In this document: positions 16,946-26,450 of the stretch, piece by piece
Layout: each line of letters begins with the position of its first letter
How positions within the stretch are numbered: the first letter of the stretch is position 1
From: Sphingosinicella xenopeptidilytica
GTDB lineage: Bacteria > Pseudomonadota > Alphaproteobacteria > Sphingomonadales > Sphingomonadaceae
Reading direction: 5' to 3'
NCBI RefSeq assembly: GCF_042676985.1
Contig: NZ_JBHTIK010000011.1
Coordinates: 124,001 to 188,000, forward strand
DNA length: 64,000 bases
Made by a program: the position numbers and the translations under genes
The notes under the pieces: generated by a model
What the model was told of the DNA's origin: nothing
What the model saw: only the letters and a program-made list of their open reading frames with translations
Database searches by the model: none

Positions 16946-19381
16946 TTACTCCTTCATGGGTTTCGGAAAATCGGCGGCAAGTTCGGCGGCCCAGGCGAGG
17001 CCGCAGGACGCGAGGAAGCGGGCAGCGAAATCCGCGGTTCCGCCCTCCGCGAGCAGCGCATCGATCTTCGCCTGCGTTCTCGCGCCTGAAGCGCCGCAGA
17101 GCACGATGGCGATAGGCCCGAGGCCCAACTCGAACAGGCGGTTGCCGCGCGCGGACTGGAGGTAATAGTGCCGCTTGGGCACGGCCTGCGCGATGAGGTC
17201 GATCTGGCGTGCATTGAGCCCGAGCCGGGCATAGGCCTCGCGGGATTGCGGTTCGGCGGCGCGATCGTTCGGCAGAAAGATGCGCTGCGGGCAGCTTTCG
17301 AGCACGGCGGGGGCGACCGGGCTTGCGATGATGTCGGCGAGGCTTTGCGTTGCGAAGACGACCGCGACATTACGCTTGCGCAGCACCTTCAGCCATTCGC
17401 GGATGCGCTGGCTGAACAGCGGATGGTCGAGGAAGAGCCAGGCCTCATCGAGGACGAGGAGGGTGGGCCTGCCGTCGAAGCGGCTTTCGAGACGGTGGAA
17501 GAGATAGGTGAGAACGGCGCCGGCGGCGCCCGGCTCGCGCATCAGGGCTTCGGTCTCGAAGCCGTGTACGTCGGCGATCTCGAACGTGTCGGTGTCGGCA
17601 TCGAGCAGGCTGCCCCACGCGCCGGCGAGCGTGTACGGGGTCAGCGCCGTGCGGAGCGCTGGAACGGCAAGCAGCAGGGCAAGCCCTGACAGGGTGCGTT
17701 GCTGCACGGGCGCCGAGGCGAGGCTGCCGAGCGCCGACCATACGGCATCCTTGACCTCGGGGGTCAGCGCGAGGTTCTCCTGGAGAAGCAGGGCGTGAAT
17801 CCAGTCGGCGGCCCAGCTTCGTTCGTCGGGCCTGTCGACATGCCGAAGCGGCTGAAGTGACGGCGGGTCGGTGCCGTCGCTCGCGAGGCCAAGGGCATGA
17901 TGGCTGCCGCCGCAGGCCAGAACGGCGGCGCGCGCGGACAGGCCCTTGTCGAACATGAACGCCTGGGCACCCGGATAGCGGCGGAACTGCAGCGCCATCA
18001 GGGCGAGCAGCACGGACTTTCCGGCGCCGGTCGGGCCCACCACGATCATGTGGCCGACGTCGCCGACATGGTTCGAAAGCCGGAAGGGGGTCGTGCCTTC
18101 CGTTCGCGCGATAAGAAGCGGCGGACCGTCGAGATGCGCATTGCGTTCCGGGCCCGCCCATGCGGCGGATAGCGGCATCAGGTGCGCGAGGTTGAGGGTG
18201 TGGACGAGCGGCTGGCGGACGTTCGCGTAGACATGGCCGGGCAGGGTTCCGAGCCACGCCTCGACGGCATTGACCGTCTCGCGGACGACGGTGAAGCCGA
18301 GATCGTGAAAGGTGCGTTCGGCGCGGCGCAGCCGCTCGGCGGCGATCGCGGCATCGGGCGCGAGAATCGCGAACGTCGTGGTGAAATAGCCGAAGCCTGC
18401 GTGGTTGCCGCCCGCGACCTGCAGGGCGGCATCGACCTCGTCCGCCTTGTTGCCGGCATCGCTGTCGAGGAGCTGCGCGGGCGTGCTGTAGAGCACCTCG
18501 CGAAGCAGCGCCGTGAGCGACTTGCGCTTGTTGAACCATTGCCGCCTGAGGCGCGTTAGCATCTTCACGGCATCGACGGTGTCGAGCGGAATGAACCGCG
18601 TCGACCACCGGTAGGGAAAGTCGAGCGTGTTCAGCGCGTCGAGAATCGCGGGGTGGCTCACGTTGGGAAAGCCGGTCACGGTGAGCAGGCGGAGAGCGCT
18701 GCTGCCGAGCCTTGGCTCAAGGCCGCCAAGGAGCGGCGTGTCACAGAGCAGCGCATCGAGGTACATCGGCGTGTCGGGGACGGCGACGCCGTGGTGACGC
18801 TCCGAGACCGTACCGTGAAGATAGGTCAGCGTTTCGGCCGCGCCGAGCGGCCTTGCCATCGGCATGAACGCGGCGAGGAGATCGGACGCGCGATCGGTTG
18901 CAGTGACGAAGGATGCGAGCGCCGTGCGCCAGTCGCGCGCGGACTGCGGGTCAGGCCGGCTGAGGAGCCGGCGTCCTGCGCCGTCGGCAGCGTCCGCGGG
19001 GGGCATCCAGCAGAATGTCAGAAAATATCGGCTTTCGAACTGGGCATCTTCGGCGAGGAAACTTGCGCGCCGCTCCGCGTCGACGAGCCACGAGGCCGCG
19101 TCCGGAAAGCGGCTCTCGGGATAGGTTTGCACGGTCCGGCGCTGCGCTTCGATGAACAGGGCCCAGCCGCTCCCGAACCGCCGGAGGACATTGTTGACGC
19201 GCGCGCAGGCGCTGACGAGTTCGGCTTCGGTCGAGGACTCGAGGTCCGGTCCGCGAAACGCGATCGTGCGCTGGAAGCTGCCGTCCTTGTTCAGCACCGC
19301 GCCGTCGCCGACGAGGGCTGCCCAGGGGAGGTGGTCGGCAAGTCGGTCGGCAGTGCGGCGGTATTCGCGGAGGTTCAGCAT
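16946..19381 (-). CDS. trbE: Conjugal transfer ATPase TrbE (VirB4-type)
   Basis: 811 residues. Energises pilus assembly and substrate transfer at the inner membrane. The N-terminus MLNLREYRRTADRLADHLPW is the family standard. Walker A is GPTGAGKS and Walker B is PTLLVLDEAWLFLDHPLF, followed by RKRNVAVVFATQSLADI. I chose ATG 19381, with AGAAGG about 10 bases upstream; ATG 19390 would add three residues but leaves the ribosome site too close. It overlaps the trbD end by 7 bases. Confidence 0.97.
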   Translation of the reverse strand: MLNLREYRRTADRLADHLPWAALVGDGAVLNKDGSFQRTIAFRGPDLESSTEAELVSACARVNNVLRRFGSGWALFIEAQRRTVQTYPESRFPDAASWLVDAERRASFLAEDAQFESRYFLTFCWMPPADAADGAGRRLLSRPDPQSARDWRTALASFVTATDRASDLLAAFMPMARPLGAAETLTYLHGTVSERHHGVAVPDTPMYLDALLCDTPLLGGLEPRLGSSALRLLTVTGFPNVSHPAILDALNTLDFPYRWSTRFIPLDTVDAVKMLTRLRRQWFNKRKSLTALLREVLYSTPAQLLDSDAGNKADEVDAALQVAGGNHAGFGYFTTTFAILAPDAAIAAERLRRAERTFHDLGFTVVRETVNAVEAWLGTLPGHVYANVRQPLVHTLNLAHLMPLSAAWAGPERNAHLDGPPLLIARTEGTTPFRLSNHVGDVGHMIVVGPTGAGKSVLLALMALQFRRYPGAQAFMFDKGLSARAAVLACGGSHHALGLASDGTDPPSLQPLRHVDRPDERSWAADWIHALLLQENLALTPEVKDAVWSALGSLASAPVQQRTLSGLALLLAVPALRTALTPYTLAGAWGSLLDADTDTFEIADVHGFETEALMREPGAAGAVLTYLFHRLESRFDGRPTLLVLDEAWLFLDHPLFSQRIREWLKVLRKRNVAVVFATQSLADIIASPVAPAVLESCPQRIFLPNDRAAEPQSREAYARLGLNARQIDLIAQAVPKRHYYLQSARGNRLFELGLGPIAIVLCGASGARTQAKIDALLAEGGTADFAARFLASCGLAWAAELAADFPKPMKE

Positions 19382-19647
19382 GAAAGCCATGCCTTCTGAC
19401 GGAGGTGGCGGAGCAGGATCGGCGCGAAATCGGGATCGCGACGCGCGGCGATGCAGAGCAGGCTGTGAGCGGTCGCCCAGAGACCCAGGCCCGCGATCCA
19501 TTGCTGGAGGCCGAGCCCGACGGCGGCGGCAAGCGTGCCGCTGACGATGGCGAGACCGCGCGGCGCGCCGGCGAGGAGCAGGGGCTGGGAAAGCGCGCCG
19601 TGGAGCGGCACCTCGAACCCCTCGATATGTCGGCCGGCGGCGATCAC
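19375..19647 (-). CDS. trbD: Conjugal transfer protein TrbD (VirB3-type)
   Basis: 90 residues, small inner-membrane protein with VIAAGRHIEGFEVPLHGALSQPLLLAGAPRG followed by two hydrophobic segments (LAIVSGTLAAAVGLGLQQW and AGLGLWATAHSLLCIAA). The start is a GTG at 19647 that overlaps the trbC stop (GTGA); it gives the exact VirB3 N-terminus and there is no suitable ATG. It is coupled to trbE downstream. Confidence 0.93.
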   Translation of the reverse strand: MIAAGRHIEGFEVPLHGALSQPLLLAGAPRGLAIVSGTLAAAVGLGLQQWIAGLGLWATAHSLLCIAARRDPDFAPILLRHLRQKAWLSC

Positions 19648-19967
19648 GGGATGAGCGCTCCGCCGCCGAAGCTGAAGAAGGAGAGGAAGAACGACGAGGC
19701 CGCGAATGCGATCGACAGGCCGAAGACGATCTGGATGAGGCGCCGGAAGCCGCCGCCGGTATCGCCGAACGCGAGCGTGAGGCCAGTGGCGATGATGATG
19801 ATCACCGCGACGATCTTGGCGACGGGCCCCTGGATCGATTCGAGCACCTGCTCGAGAGGTTCCTCCCAAGGCATGCCCGAGCCTGCGGCATGCGCGGCGG
19901 TAGAAACGAGCATGGCGCCGAGGCTCGCGGCCGCGCCGTGCAGGGTGGGTATCAGGGTCGGCTTCAT
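19644..19967 (-). CDS. trbC: Conjugal transfer major pilin TrbC (VirB2-type)
   Basis: 107 residues with a signal peptide ending at STAAHAAGSGMPWEEPLEQ. Two hydrophobic segments follow (VAVIIIIATGLTLAFG and LIQIVFGLSIAFAASSFFLSFF), the prepilin pattern. In RP4 the TrbC pilin is processed and cyclised by the TraF peptidase; a TraF homologue lies at 27038-27622. The ATG at 19967 overlaps the trbB stop (ATGA). Confidence 0.94.
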   Translation of the reverse strand: MKPTLIPTLHGAAASLGAMLVSTAAHAAGSGMPWEEPLEQVLESIQGPVAKIVAVIIIIATGLTLAFGDTGGGFRRLIQIVFGLSIAFAASSFFLSFFSFGGGALIP

Positions 19968-20953
19968 TTGAGGTCTCCGTTGCAAGGGGGTGAGAGCAGT
20001 TCTTCGAGTGCATAGTCGCCGCTTGCCGTGAGGCCCTGGACGCGCGCGAGCGAGGTGAGGCGGCGCGCAGGGCCGCGGCCGCTGACAAATGCGATGATGT
20101 CGACGGCATCCGCGATCAGCCTGCGGGGCACCGCGGCGATGCATTCCTGGACGAGCTGCTCGAGCCGGTAGAGCGCGGCGCGGCTGCCGTTCGCGTGGAC
20201 GGTGGCAAGCCCGCCCGGGTGGCCGGTGTTCCACGCCTTGAGGAGATCGAGCGCTTCGCCCCCGCGGACTTCGCCGACGATGATCCGGTCGGGACGAAGC
20301 CGTAATGCCGAGCGCACGAGATCGGCCATGCTGACGGCACCGGTCCGGGTGCGGAGCGCCACCGTATCGCGCACGGGCGACTGGAGCTCGCGCGTGTCTT
20401 CGATGAGAATGACACGTTCGTGGCTCGCCGCCATTTCGGCAAGCAGCGCGTTGGCGAGCGTGGTCTTGCCCGAGCCGGTGCCGCCGGCGATCAGGATGTT
20501 GCGGCGTTCGACGACGGCGAGGCTGAGGAGGCGCGCGGCGTCCGGCGTCATGATGCCGGCCTCGGCGTAGTCTGTGAGCTTCAGGTCCCGCACGGCGGGA
20601 ACCCGGATCGCGAAGCAGGGCGCGGTTGCGACAGGGGGAAGCACAGCTTCGAAGCGTTCGCCCGCGCGCCCGTCCGCATGGACCGGCAGATCGGCGGAGA
20701 GGATGGGATGGTGCGGCGATGCTTCAACGTCGAGGTGTGCCGCGACGAGCCGGATGATGCGTTCGGCCTGGACCGCATCGATGCGGTGGCTTGTCTCGCG
20801 AAGCGGTTCGCCGGAGCGTTCGATGCGCAGCACGCCGTCGGGATTGAGGAGGATGTCGGTGACTGCGGGATCGGCCAGAGCCGCCTCGATCTCCGGACCG
20901 AAGGCGGCCGCGAGCATGGCGCGGCGCCGCGCAGCGATGCGATCGTCGATCAT
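19964..20953 (-). CDS. trbB: Conjugal transfer ATPase TrbB (VirB11-type)
   Basis: 329 residues, hexameric traffic ATPase on the cytoplasmic face of the channel. Walker A is AGGTGSGKTTLANAL near residue 150. The Asp box is LIEDTRELQ, Walker B-like is IIVGEVRGGEALDLLKAWNTGHPGG, and a His box is within GLATVHANGS. The start overlaps the preceding ribbon-helix-helix gene by 4 bases. Confidence 0.97.
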   Translation of the reverse strand: MIDDRIAARRRAMLAAAFGPEIEAALADPAVTDILLNPDGVLRIERSGEPLRETSHRIDAVQAERIIRLVAAHLDVEASPHHPILSADLPVHADGRAGERFEAVLPPVATAPCFAIRVPAVRDLKLTDYAEAGIMTPDAARLLSLAVVERRNILIAGGTGSGKTTLANALLAEMAASHERVILIEDTRELQSPVRDTVALRTRTGAVSMADLVRSALRLRPDRIIVGEVRGGEALDLLKAWNTGHPGGLATVHANGSRAALYRLEQLVQECIAAVPRRLIADAVDIIAFVSGRGPARRLTSLARVQGLTASGDYALEELLSPPCNGDLK

Positions 20954-21348
20954 CGGGCGGTGTCTCCGCTGCTGAAGGTGCGCTGACCGCTTGCGACGGC
21001 CCTTGCGACGCGAACGACGAAGCTTTCGAAGCGGGCGCGGGCGTCCGCACGGCCCGCATCGTCGTCGGCCGAGAGCGGCAGATGGACGGCGAGTTCGTAG
21101 CGGACGAGAAGCGCGAGGGTTTCCATGAGAATCTGGAGATCGCGTTCGATGCGCCCCAAGGCGAGGCTCATCCGGTCGAGCCGGGGACCGTAGCGGTCCT
21201 CGAAGGCGAGACGGCTCCGGCGGTCCAGCCAGTCGCCGAGCGCGGCGGCGAGGATTCCCGATTTGGTGGCGCCGGGCTGGCCTGCGAGTTGCTCGAAGCG
21301 GGTGCTGAGCGCTGCGTCGAGGAACAGCTGGTAGCGGACCTTGCTCAT
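20950..21348 (-). CDS. CopG-type ribbon-helix-helix protein of the trb operon
   Basis: 132 residues. The N-terminal YQLFLDAALSTRFEQLAGQPGATKSGILAAALGDWL is a ribbon-helix-helix DNA-binding pattern. The remainder is helical and charged. Genes of this type usually lie between traG and trbB and are thought to control the operon. It overlaps both neighbours by 4 bases. Its target site is not identifiable here. Confidence 0.85.
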   Translation of the reverse strand: MSKVRYQLFLDAALSTRFEQLAGQPGATKSGILAAALGDWLDRRSRLAFEDRYGPRLDRMSLALGRIERDLQILMETLALLVRYELAVHLPLSADDDAGRADARARFESFVVRVARAVASGQRTFSSGDTAR

Positions 21349-23351
21349 CGGGGGAGCTCCAGCTGCAGCTGCGCCGGGCGGCGGGATGCGGCGAACGTTA
21401 TCCGGGCCGGTCCTGTCTGGGTCAGCGCCCTGGGGTCCTGTGCGAGATCGTCGTCATCCGGTCCGAGGTTGAGCGTGTCCGTGCGGTCCTGCGCGGGTGA
21501 GCGCCGCGGTGCCTCGTCTCCCGGCGTCCGGTCGAGATCGCGGTCGCCGGAGGATGCTTGCGGTGAGGACGCAGGGGCCGTGACCTCGACGGGGCTGCAG
21601 GCCGCGTTCGCCCAGACATTGTTGCGCGCCGGCGGAAGGTCCTGAAAGCGTGTTTCGTCGAGCTCCGGGGGCGGGAGCAGGCGGGCCTTGAGCGCGGGAT
21701 CCTCGTAGTAGCGCAGTTTCTGCGCACGGATCGGCGGCGCGCCGGCGACGAGGATCAGTGCGTCGTCTGCAGGCATCTGCATGACCTCGCCCGGGGTCAT
21801 CAGGGGCCGCGCGGTCTCCTGCCGGCTGACCATGACGTGGGCGAGCCAGGGCGCGAGCCGGTGGCCGGCGTAGTTGCGCATCGCGCGCTGTTCGGTTGCG
21901 GTCCCGAGCGCGTCCGAGATCCGCCGCGCCGTACGTTCGTCGTTCGCTGCGAAGGCGATGCGGAGGTGGCAATTGTCGAGAATGGAATTGTGCTCGCCGT
22001 AGGCCTTCTCGATCTGGTTGAGGCTCTGCGCGATGAGGTACGCACGCACGCCGTAGCCCGCGAGAAATGCGAGACTGGTTTCGAAGAAGTCGAGCCGACC
22101 GAGCGCCGGGAACTCGTCGAGCATCAGGAGCAGCGCGTGGCGCGCGCCGGTCTCTTCGCCGGGGAGCGTTTCGGTGAGGCGCCGCGCGATCTGGTTGAGG
22201 ACGAGGCGGATGAGCGGCCGGGTGCGGCTGATGTCGGACGGCGGTACGACAAGGTAGAGTGAGACCGGATGGCGGCCCTGGGTGAGGTCGGCGATGCGCC
22301 AGTCGCAGGCCGAGGTCACGGCGGCGACGGTCGGATCGCGGTAGAGGCTGAGCAGGCTGATCGCGGTTGAGAGAACGCCCGACCGCTCGTTCTCGGATTT
22401 GTTGAGGAGTTCGCGCGCGGCCGAGGCGACGACGGGGTGTACCTGCGGCTTGTCCCGCGTGCCGAGATGGTTGGCGCTCATCATGACCGCGAGCGTTTCG
22501 GCGAACGTCCGCGCGGGATCGGAGAGGATCGTGGCGACGCGTGCCAGCGTCTTTTCCTCTTCCGCGTAGAGGACGTGGAGGATGGCGCCGACGAGCAGCG
22601 CATAGGCGGTGTTTTCCCAGTGATTGCGCCGCTCGGCTGTACCTTCGGGATCGACGAGAATGTCCGCGATGTTCTGGGTGTCGCGGACCTCGTTCTGGCC
22701 GCGGCGGATTTCAAGGAGCGGATTGTAGCGCGCCGAGCGAAGATCGGTGGGGTTGAACAGGATGCTGTGCGAGAAGCGGGACCGCCAGCTTGCGGTCAGC
22801 AGCCAGTTCTCACCCTTGATGTCGTGGACGATCGTCGAGCCGGTCCACGAGAGCAGCGTGGGGATGACGAGGCCGACGCCCTTGCCGGAACGGGTCGGCG
22901 CGAAGGCGAGCACATGTTCGGGCCCGTCATGCCGCAGGTGGCGGCGGCCGAGCCGACCGAGAAAGACGCCGCGCCCTGCTAGCAGACCGCACGCGGCGAT
23001 CTGCCGGCGTGATGCCCAGCGTGCCGAGCCGTAGGTCGTGACGTGGCGCTTGTGCCGTGCGCGCCGCAGCGAGCCTACGACGGCGGCAAAGAGACCGGCG
23101 AGGCTTCCGCTCGTGGCGATCAGCCCCGCCGTATCGAACACGGCCGGGGCATAGGCTTCGTAGCGGTACCACCAGAGGAAGAGCGACCACGGCGCGTAGA
23201 GGGGAACGCCCGACACCGTTGTGAAAGGTGCGCCGAGCGCAGACTGGTGGCCGAGCGCCGCTGCGGTCCACTGCGTGGCGCAGCAGAGGCCGACTACCAT
23301 GATGGCAAGGACAAGAACGACCTGTCCGACAAGGAGCCGCGACGGAGACAT
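21345..23351 (-). CDS. traG: Type IV coupling protein TraG (VirD4-type)
   Basis: 668 residues. Links the relaxase-DNA complex to the mating channel. N-terminal membrane segments (VGQVVLVLAIMVVGLCC and GLIATSGSLAGLFAAVVGSL) precede a cytoplasmic ATPase with Walker A APTRSGKGVGLVIPTLL and Walker B LLLMLDEFPALGRLDFFE. The segment YGSARWASRRQIAACGLLAGRGVFLGR is typical of TraG. The tail after about residue 585 is low-complexity. It begins the traG-trb transcript, 347 bases downstream of the relaxase gene. Confidence 0.96.
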   Translation of the reverse strand: MSPSRLLVGQVVLVLAIMVVGLCCATQWTAAALGHQSALGAPFTTVSGVPLYAPWSLFLWWYRYEAYAPAVFDTAGLIATSGSLAGLFAAVVGSLRRARHKRHVTTYGSARWASRRQIAACGLLAGRGVFLGRLGRRHLRHDGPEHVLAFAPTRSGKGVGLVIPTLLSWTGSTIVHDIKGENWLLTASWRSRFSHSILFNPTDLRSARYNPLLEIRRGQNEVRDTQNIADILVDPEGTAERRNHWENTAYALLVGAILHVLYAEEEKTLARVATILSDPARTFAETLAVMMSANHLGTRDKPQVHPVVASAARELLNKSENERSGVLSTAISLLSLYRDPTVAAVTSACDWRIADLTQGRHPVSLYLVVPPSDISRTRPLIRLVLNQIARRLTETLPGEETGARHALLLMLDEFPALGRLDFFETSLAFLAGYGVRAYLIAQSLNQIEKAYGEHNSILDNCHLRIAFAANDERTARRISDALGTATEQRAMRNYAGHRLAPWLAHVMVSRQETARPLMTPGEVMQMPADDALILVAGAPPIRAQKLRYYEDPALKARLLPPPELDETRFQDLPPARNNVWANAACSPVEVTAPASSPQASSGDRDLDRTPGDEAPRRSPAQDRTDTLNLGPDDDDLAQDPRALTQTGPARITFAASRRPAQLQLELPR

Positions 23352-23698
23352 GGATTCCCTCGTTCGGGCAGCGGAGCCGTTCCGCTGCGTCAGGGACTAT
23401 CATTCGCGGATTTCAGCGGTCTCGCGCAGAGCCTGTCCGGTGACGCAGGCTACCTTTCCGGTGCATTTCGGACCGCGAGGTTGGCGAGCGTTAAAGGTAT
23501 CGCGCAAGACCTACACGGCTCAGGGGTGCAGCGTGCCAAACCGGACATTTGTCCGGGTGTCGGCTATGTGGAAAGGCGCGTAACGCGTTGAGAATCCGGG
23601 AAGTGCGTGATTTATGAAACGGACTTCAAAGCGGACATCGACCGTGCCAGGTCGCGGTCAAGCTGCCGACACGATGTCGCCATCGTGCAGCGCACAGC
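23352..23698. other. Intergenic region between relaxase and traG, with a palindrome
   Basis: No convincing gene. It holds a perfect inverted repeat CCGGACA-TT-TGTCCGG at 23541-23556 and an A/T-richer stretch around 23590-23640, so it likely contains the promoter of the traG-trb operon. An oriT here or upstream of the relaxase (25649-25879) is possible, but no known nic consensus is recognisable. Confidence 0.5.
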
Positions 23699-25648
23699 TT
23701 ACCGTTCCAGTCCCCGTGCCCGTCCGCGCCGCCAACTGAACCCGTCGTCGCGGACGATGCCGCCGATCTCCTTGCCGATCTGATGCTCGAGCGATCGTTT
23801 CCAAGGAACGAGCGAGAATTCGCGCTCGGTTTCGATGAGCGCGAAGCGGCCGCTCATGAGGTCGATGGGTCCCGTCAGCCGGCCATCGACGGCCTTGCCG
23901 ACGGGTGCCCCGACGAAACTCTTGTCCAGCGCCTCGGCGAGTTCGCCGCCGGCGCGTTCAACCTCGCGGCGCTGAAGACGGGCGAGCGCGCTCACGCGCA
24001 GGCGCACACGGTCGCCCTCGGCGTCGGCGAGCTGCTGGTCGATCAGCCACTGGCCGCGCACACGCAACGCGGCCAACACGTCATGTCCGAATCCGGTGTC
24101 ACGGATGGGCGGGCGCGGACCCTCGGCAAGTGTGTGGTCAAGCCAGGTTGAGGCCTCCGCCCAGGGCAACCGCTCAAGCGGAACATTGGACAGCACCTCG
24201 ATCGTGACCGGCCGATCGCGTGCTGTGTGTGCGGCGTGTTCGATCGTCCGCTTTTCGAAATCTGCGGGGATCGTCCAGTTTCCGTCGGCATGGCGTTCGG
24301 GGCCGACGCCGGCACGGCGCAGCGCTTCGAGGCGCCGGATATGGGCGGCAATGTAAGCCGGATCGGCGGACGGATCGTGGAGAATATGCAGGGCTTCGGA
24401 ATAGCGGCCCTGATTGGCGGCGGCGATCATCGTGATGGTTCGGTCAGCGGGTCTGGCCTGCGGCACGGTCCGTGCGACACGGACGATGGCCTCATCGGGC
24501 AGGGGTTCGGTTTCGCTGCCGCGGCCGATCTCGATGTAGTGGACGCGTCCGTCGATGCTGTCGACGATCAGGTAGTGCCGGTCACGAAGCTCGTCCGCGA
24601 GGCCGCGTGCGAGCAGTCGCCCCTCGACTGGAACCGAGGGACCGTGTACGCGGTCGGCGATGACGGGATCGGGTTCGCGCCCCTCGAGCCGGAGGCGCGT
24701 CATCTCGCGCTGGAGGGTGCGGATGATATCGCCGCGTTCGCCCATCTGGCGCAGCGTTGGTTCCAGCGCGGCGCTCAGCTGCCAGATACCGCCGCCGCGG
24801 TCGTTTGCGAGATCGAGGTGCGAGAGATGCTTCAAACGCCCTGCGATCAGCGATTGGCGGAACGGATTGCTGTCAGCCGCGACAAGACGGCGGCCCTCGT
24901 CCATGCGGCGGATGAGATCGCGGTCGATCGCGGTGAACCGGTCCTGCCCGATATCGCGGCGCAAACGCTGCTCGATCTCGATGGCGGTGCGGGGGCCGAG
25001 GTCGAGCGTGAGCAGTTCGGCGGCGCGGGCGCGAAAGCCGTGTGCGACATAATCCCGGGCGATGACGAGGTTCTCGCCGCGATCGTCGACGCCGCGAAGC
25101 AGGAGATGCGTGTGCGGCTGGCCGGTGTTGAAATGGTCGACCGCGACCCAGTCGAGCCGGGTGCCGAGATCCGTCTCAACCTGCGTCATCAGGCGGCGGA
25201 TGAAAGGCTTGAGGTCGGGCATGAGGTCGCCGTCCTCGGGCGAGACGATGATGCGGAACTGGTGGCGGTCGCCTGCGCAGCGCTCGACGAACGCGCGTCC
25301 GTCGACGATCTCCTCGCGCGCCGAATAGAGCGTGCCGGGGAGGCCTTCACGGGTGACGCCGTCGCGCTGGATGTAGCGGAGGTGGGCGTGCGCCGCGGCG
25401 AGGGTGCGGGACGCAAGCCGGACGAGATGCGTCTTGACGATGACGCGCCGCATGGCTGCGCGTGTGCCGAGCAGCCGGCCGATGCCGGCGCCGCGGCCGA
25501 TGCGGCTGCCATCGAAGCGGCGATTGCGTGCGCCGGATTTGAGCCCGTGCAGTTTCGCGGCGGCGAGGACCTTGCGCGCATAGGGTCGCGGGCGCCGGCC
25601 GCGATTGCCGATGCGCCCCGGCCGCGGTTCGAAAGGGTCATCGGTCAC
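23699..25648 (-). CDS. DUF3363-type conjugative relaxase (RlxS/VirD2-like)
   Basis: 649 residues. Nicks DNA at oriT and leads the strand into the recipient. The N-terminus is very basic (GNRGRRPRPYARKVLAAAKLHG). The relaxase domain has the histidine motif HTHLLLRG near residue 170, and HLRYIQRDGVTREG and VAVDHFNTGQPH nearby. The C-terminal DUF3363 half is long. Its order relative to traF and an rdfS-like gene is like that of rlxS in ICEMlSym(R7A). The start is as given; a shorter start is possible because no strong ribosome site is seen. Confidence 0.9.
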   Translation of the reverse strand: MTDDPFEPRPGRIGNRGRRPRPYARKVLAAAKLHGLKSGARNRRFDGSRIGRGAGIGRLLGTRAAMRRVIVKTHLVRLASRTLAAAHAHLRYIQRDGVTREGLPGTLYSAREEIVDGRAFVERCAGDRHQFRIIVSPEDGDLMPDLKPFIRRLMTQVETDLGTRLDWVAVDHFNTGQPHTHLLLRGVDDRGENLVIARDYVAHGFRARAAELLTLDLGPRTAIEIEQRLRRDIGQDRFTAIDRDLIRRMDEGRRLVAADSNPFRQSLIAGRLKHLSHLDLANDRGGGIWQLSAALEPTLRQMGERGDIIRTLQREMTRLRLEGREPDPVIADRVHGPSVPVEGRLLARGLADELRDRHYLIVDSIDGRVHYIEIGRGSETEPLPDEAIVRVARTVPQARPADRTITMIAAANQGRYSEALHILHDPSADPAYIAAHIRRLEALRRAGVGPERHADGNWTIPADFEKRTIEHAAHTARDRPVTIEVLSNVPLERLPWAEASTWLDHTLAEGPRPPIRDTGFGHDVLAALRVRGQWLIDQQLADAEGDRVRLRVSALARLQRREVERAGGELAEALDKSFVGAPVGKAVDGRLTGPIDLMSGRFALIETEREFSLVPWKRSLEHQIGKEIGGIVRDDGFSWRRGRARGLER

Positions 25649-25879
25649 GCGTGCGTTCCCGCGAGGATCCAGCGAAAAAGCAGCAGGAGACGGTGGGCTC
25701 GTGCCCCGGCACCGCAGTCTCGCGTGAAATCGACGTGCAGGCGCGGGTCCAGAGGATCCCGCGAGACTCCGCCTTTCTCTTGCTTTCCTCTTCCCCCGCC
25801 CTCCTTTCCCTCTTCCGGCATGAAAAGGGCCGGGACACGATGCCGATCCGGCACCGCGCCCCGGCTGAGATAAAAGACG

Positions 25880-26242
25880 TCAGTGCGCTTCGTTGAACGC
25901 GCGCCGGGCTTCGCTGAAGTCGCTGAAGCGTCGCCGTCCGATGAGGCCGTCGGGATGGCCTTCGCCATCGACGATGACGATCGCGACGAACCAGTCGCTT
26001 GCCAGTTTTCCGATGATTGCGAGCCGGTCGAGATCGGCCTTCGGGTCGCCGTCGAGGCTCTCGTAGCGGCCGATCCAGCGTTCGGCGAGGCGCGCCTCCC
26101 AGAGCACATCAGCCTCTTCGGCCTCGAGGAAGCGGGCGGCAAGGACTGTTGCCGCAGCGGTTCCGACGGTACCGGCAAGGCCGCGAACGAGCGTTGAGAC
26201 GATACGGTCGTGATGCTCCGGAACGTACGAACGGGTGGGCAT
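25880..26242 (-). CDS. Conserved element protein of unknown function
   Basis: 120 residues. The start has AAGGAG 6 bases upstream. The sequence begins PTRSYVPEHHDRIVSTLVRGLAGTVG, has an Ala-rich helix (TAAATVLAARFLEAEEADVLWEARLAERWIGRYESL) and ends GLIGRRRFSDFSEARRAFNEAH. It is cytoplasmic and I recognise no domain. It lies between the lytic transglycosylase and relaxase genes, so a transfer-linked role is likely but unproven. Confidence 0.75.
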   Translation of the reverse strand: MPTRSYVPEHHDRIVSTLVRGLAGTVGTAAATVLAARFLEAEEADVLWEARLAERWIGRYESLDGDPKADLDRLAIIGKLASDWFVAIVIVDGEGHPDGLIGRRRFSDFSEARRAFNEAH

Positions 26243-26361
26243 GAGGATCTCCTTCGTGCTGCGTTTCCGGGATCGGAAACGTGGCCCCCGGGGATGCCTG
26301 GCGGCGCGGCTGTCAGGGCCGCGGCGCCCGGCGCCGCGCCGCGCAGCGGACGCGGGAGGAG

Positions 26362-26382
26362 CCGATTTGCGCAGCAAATCGG
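26362..26382 (-). other. Perfect 9-bp stem-loop upstream of the 25880-26242 gene
   Basis: The arms CCGATTTGC (26362-26370) and GCAAATCGG (26374-26382) close a 3-base loop in the 208-base gap between the transglycosylase stop and the next gene. The surrounding region is extremely G+C-rich with further self-complementarity. There is no T-run on either side, so I do not call it a terminator. Confidence 0.5.
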
Positions 26383-26450
26383 AGGGCACCCGCGGGCCTT
26401 GAGAGGCGTGCCGCCAGGCGTCATGCTGGGCCGGTGCCTTCGAACACCGC

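Noticed and set aside
26290..26382. Hairpin-rich stretch as a terminator after the transglycosylase gene
   Set aside because: No T-run follows on either strand. Strong stems alone are common at this G+C content.
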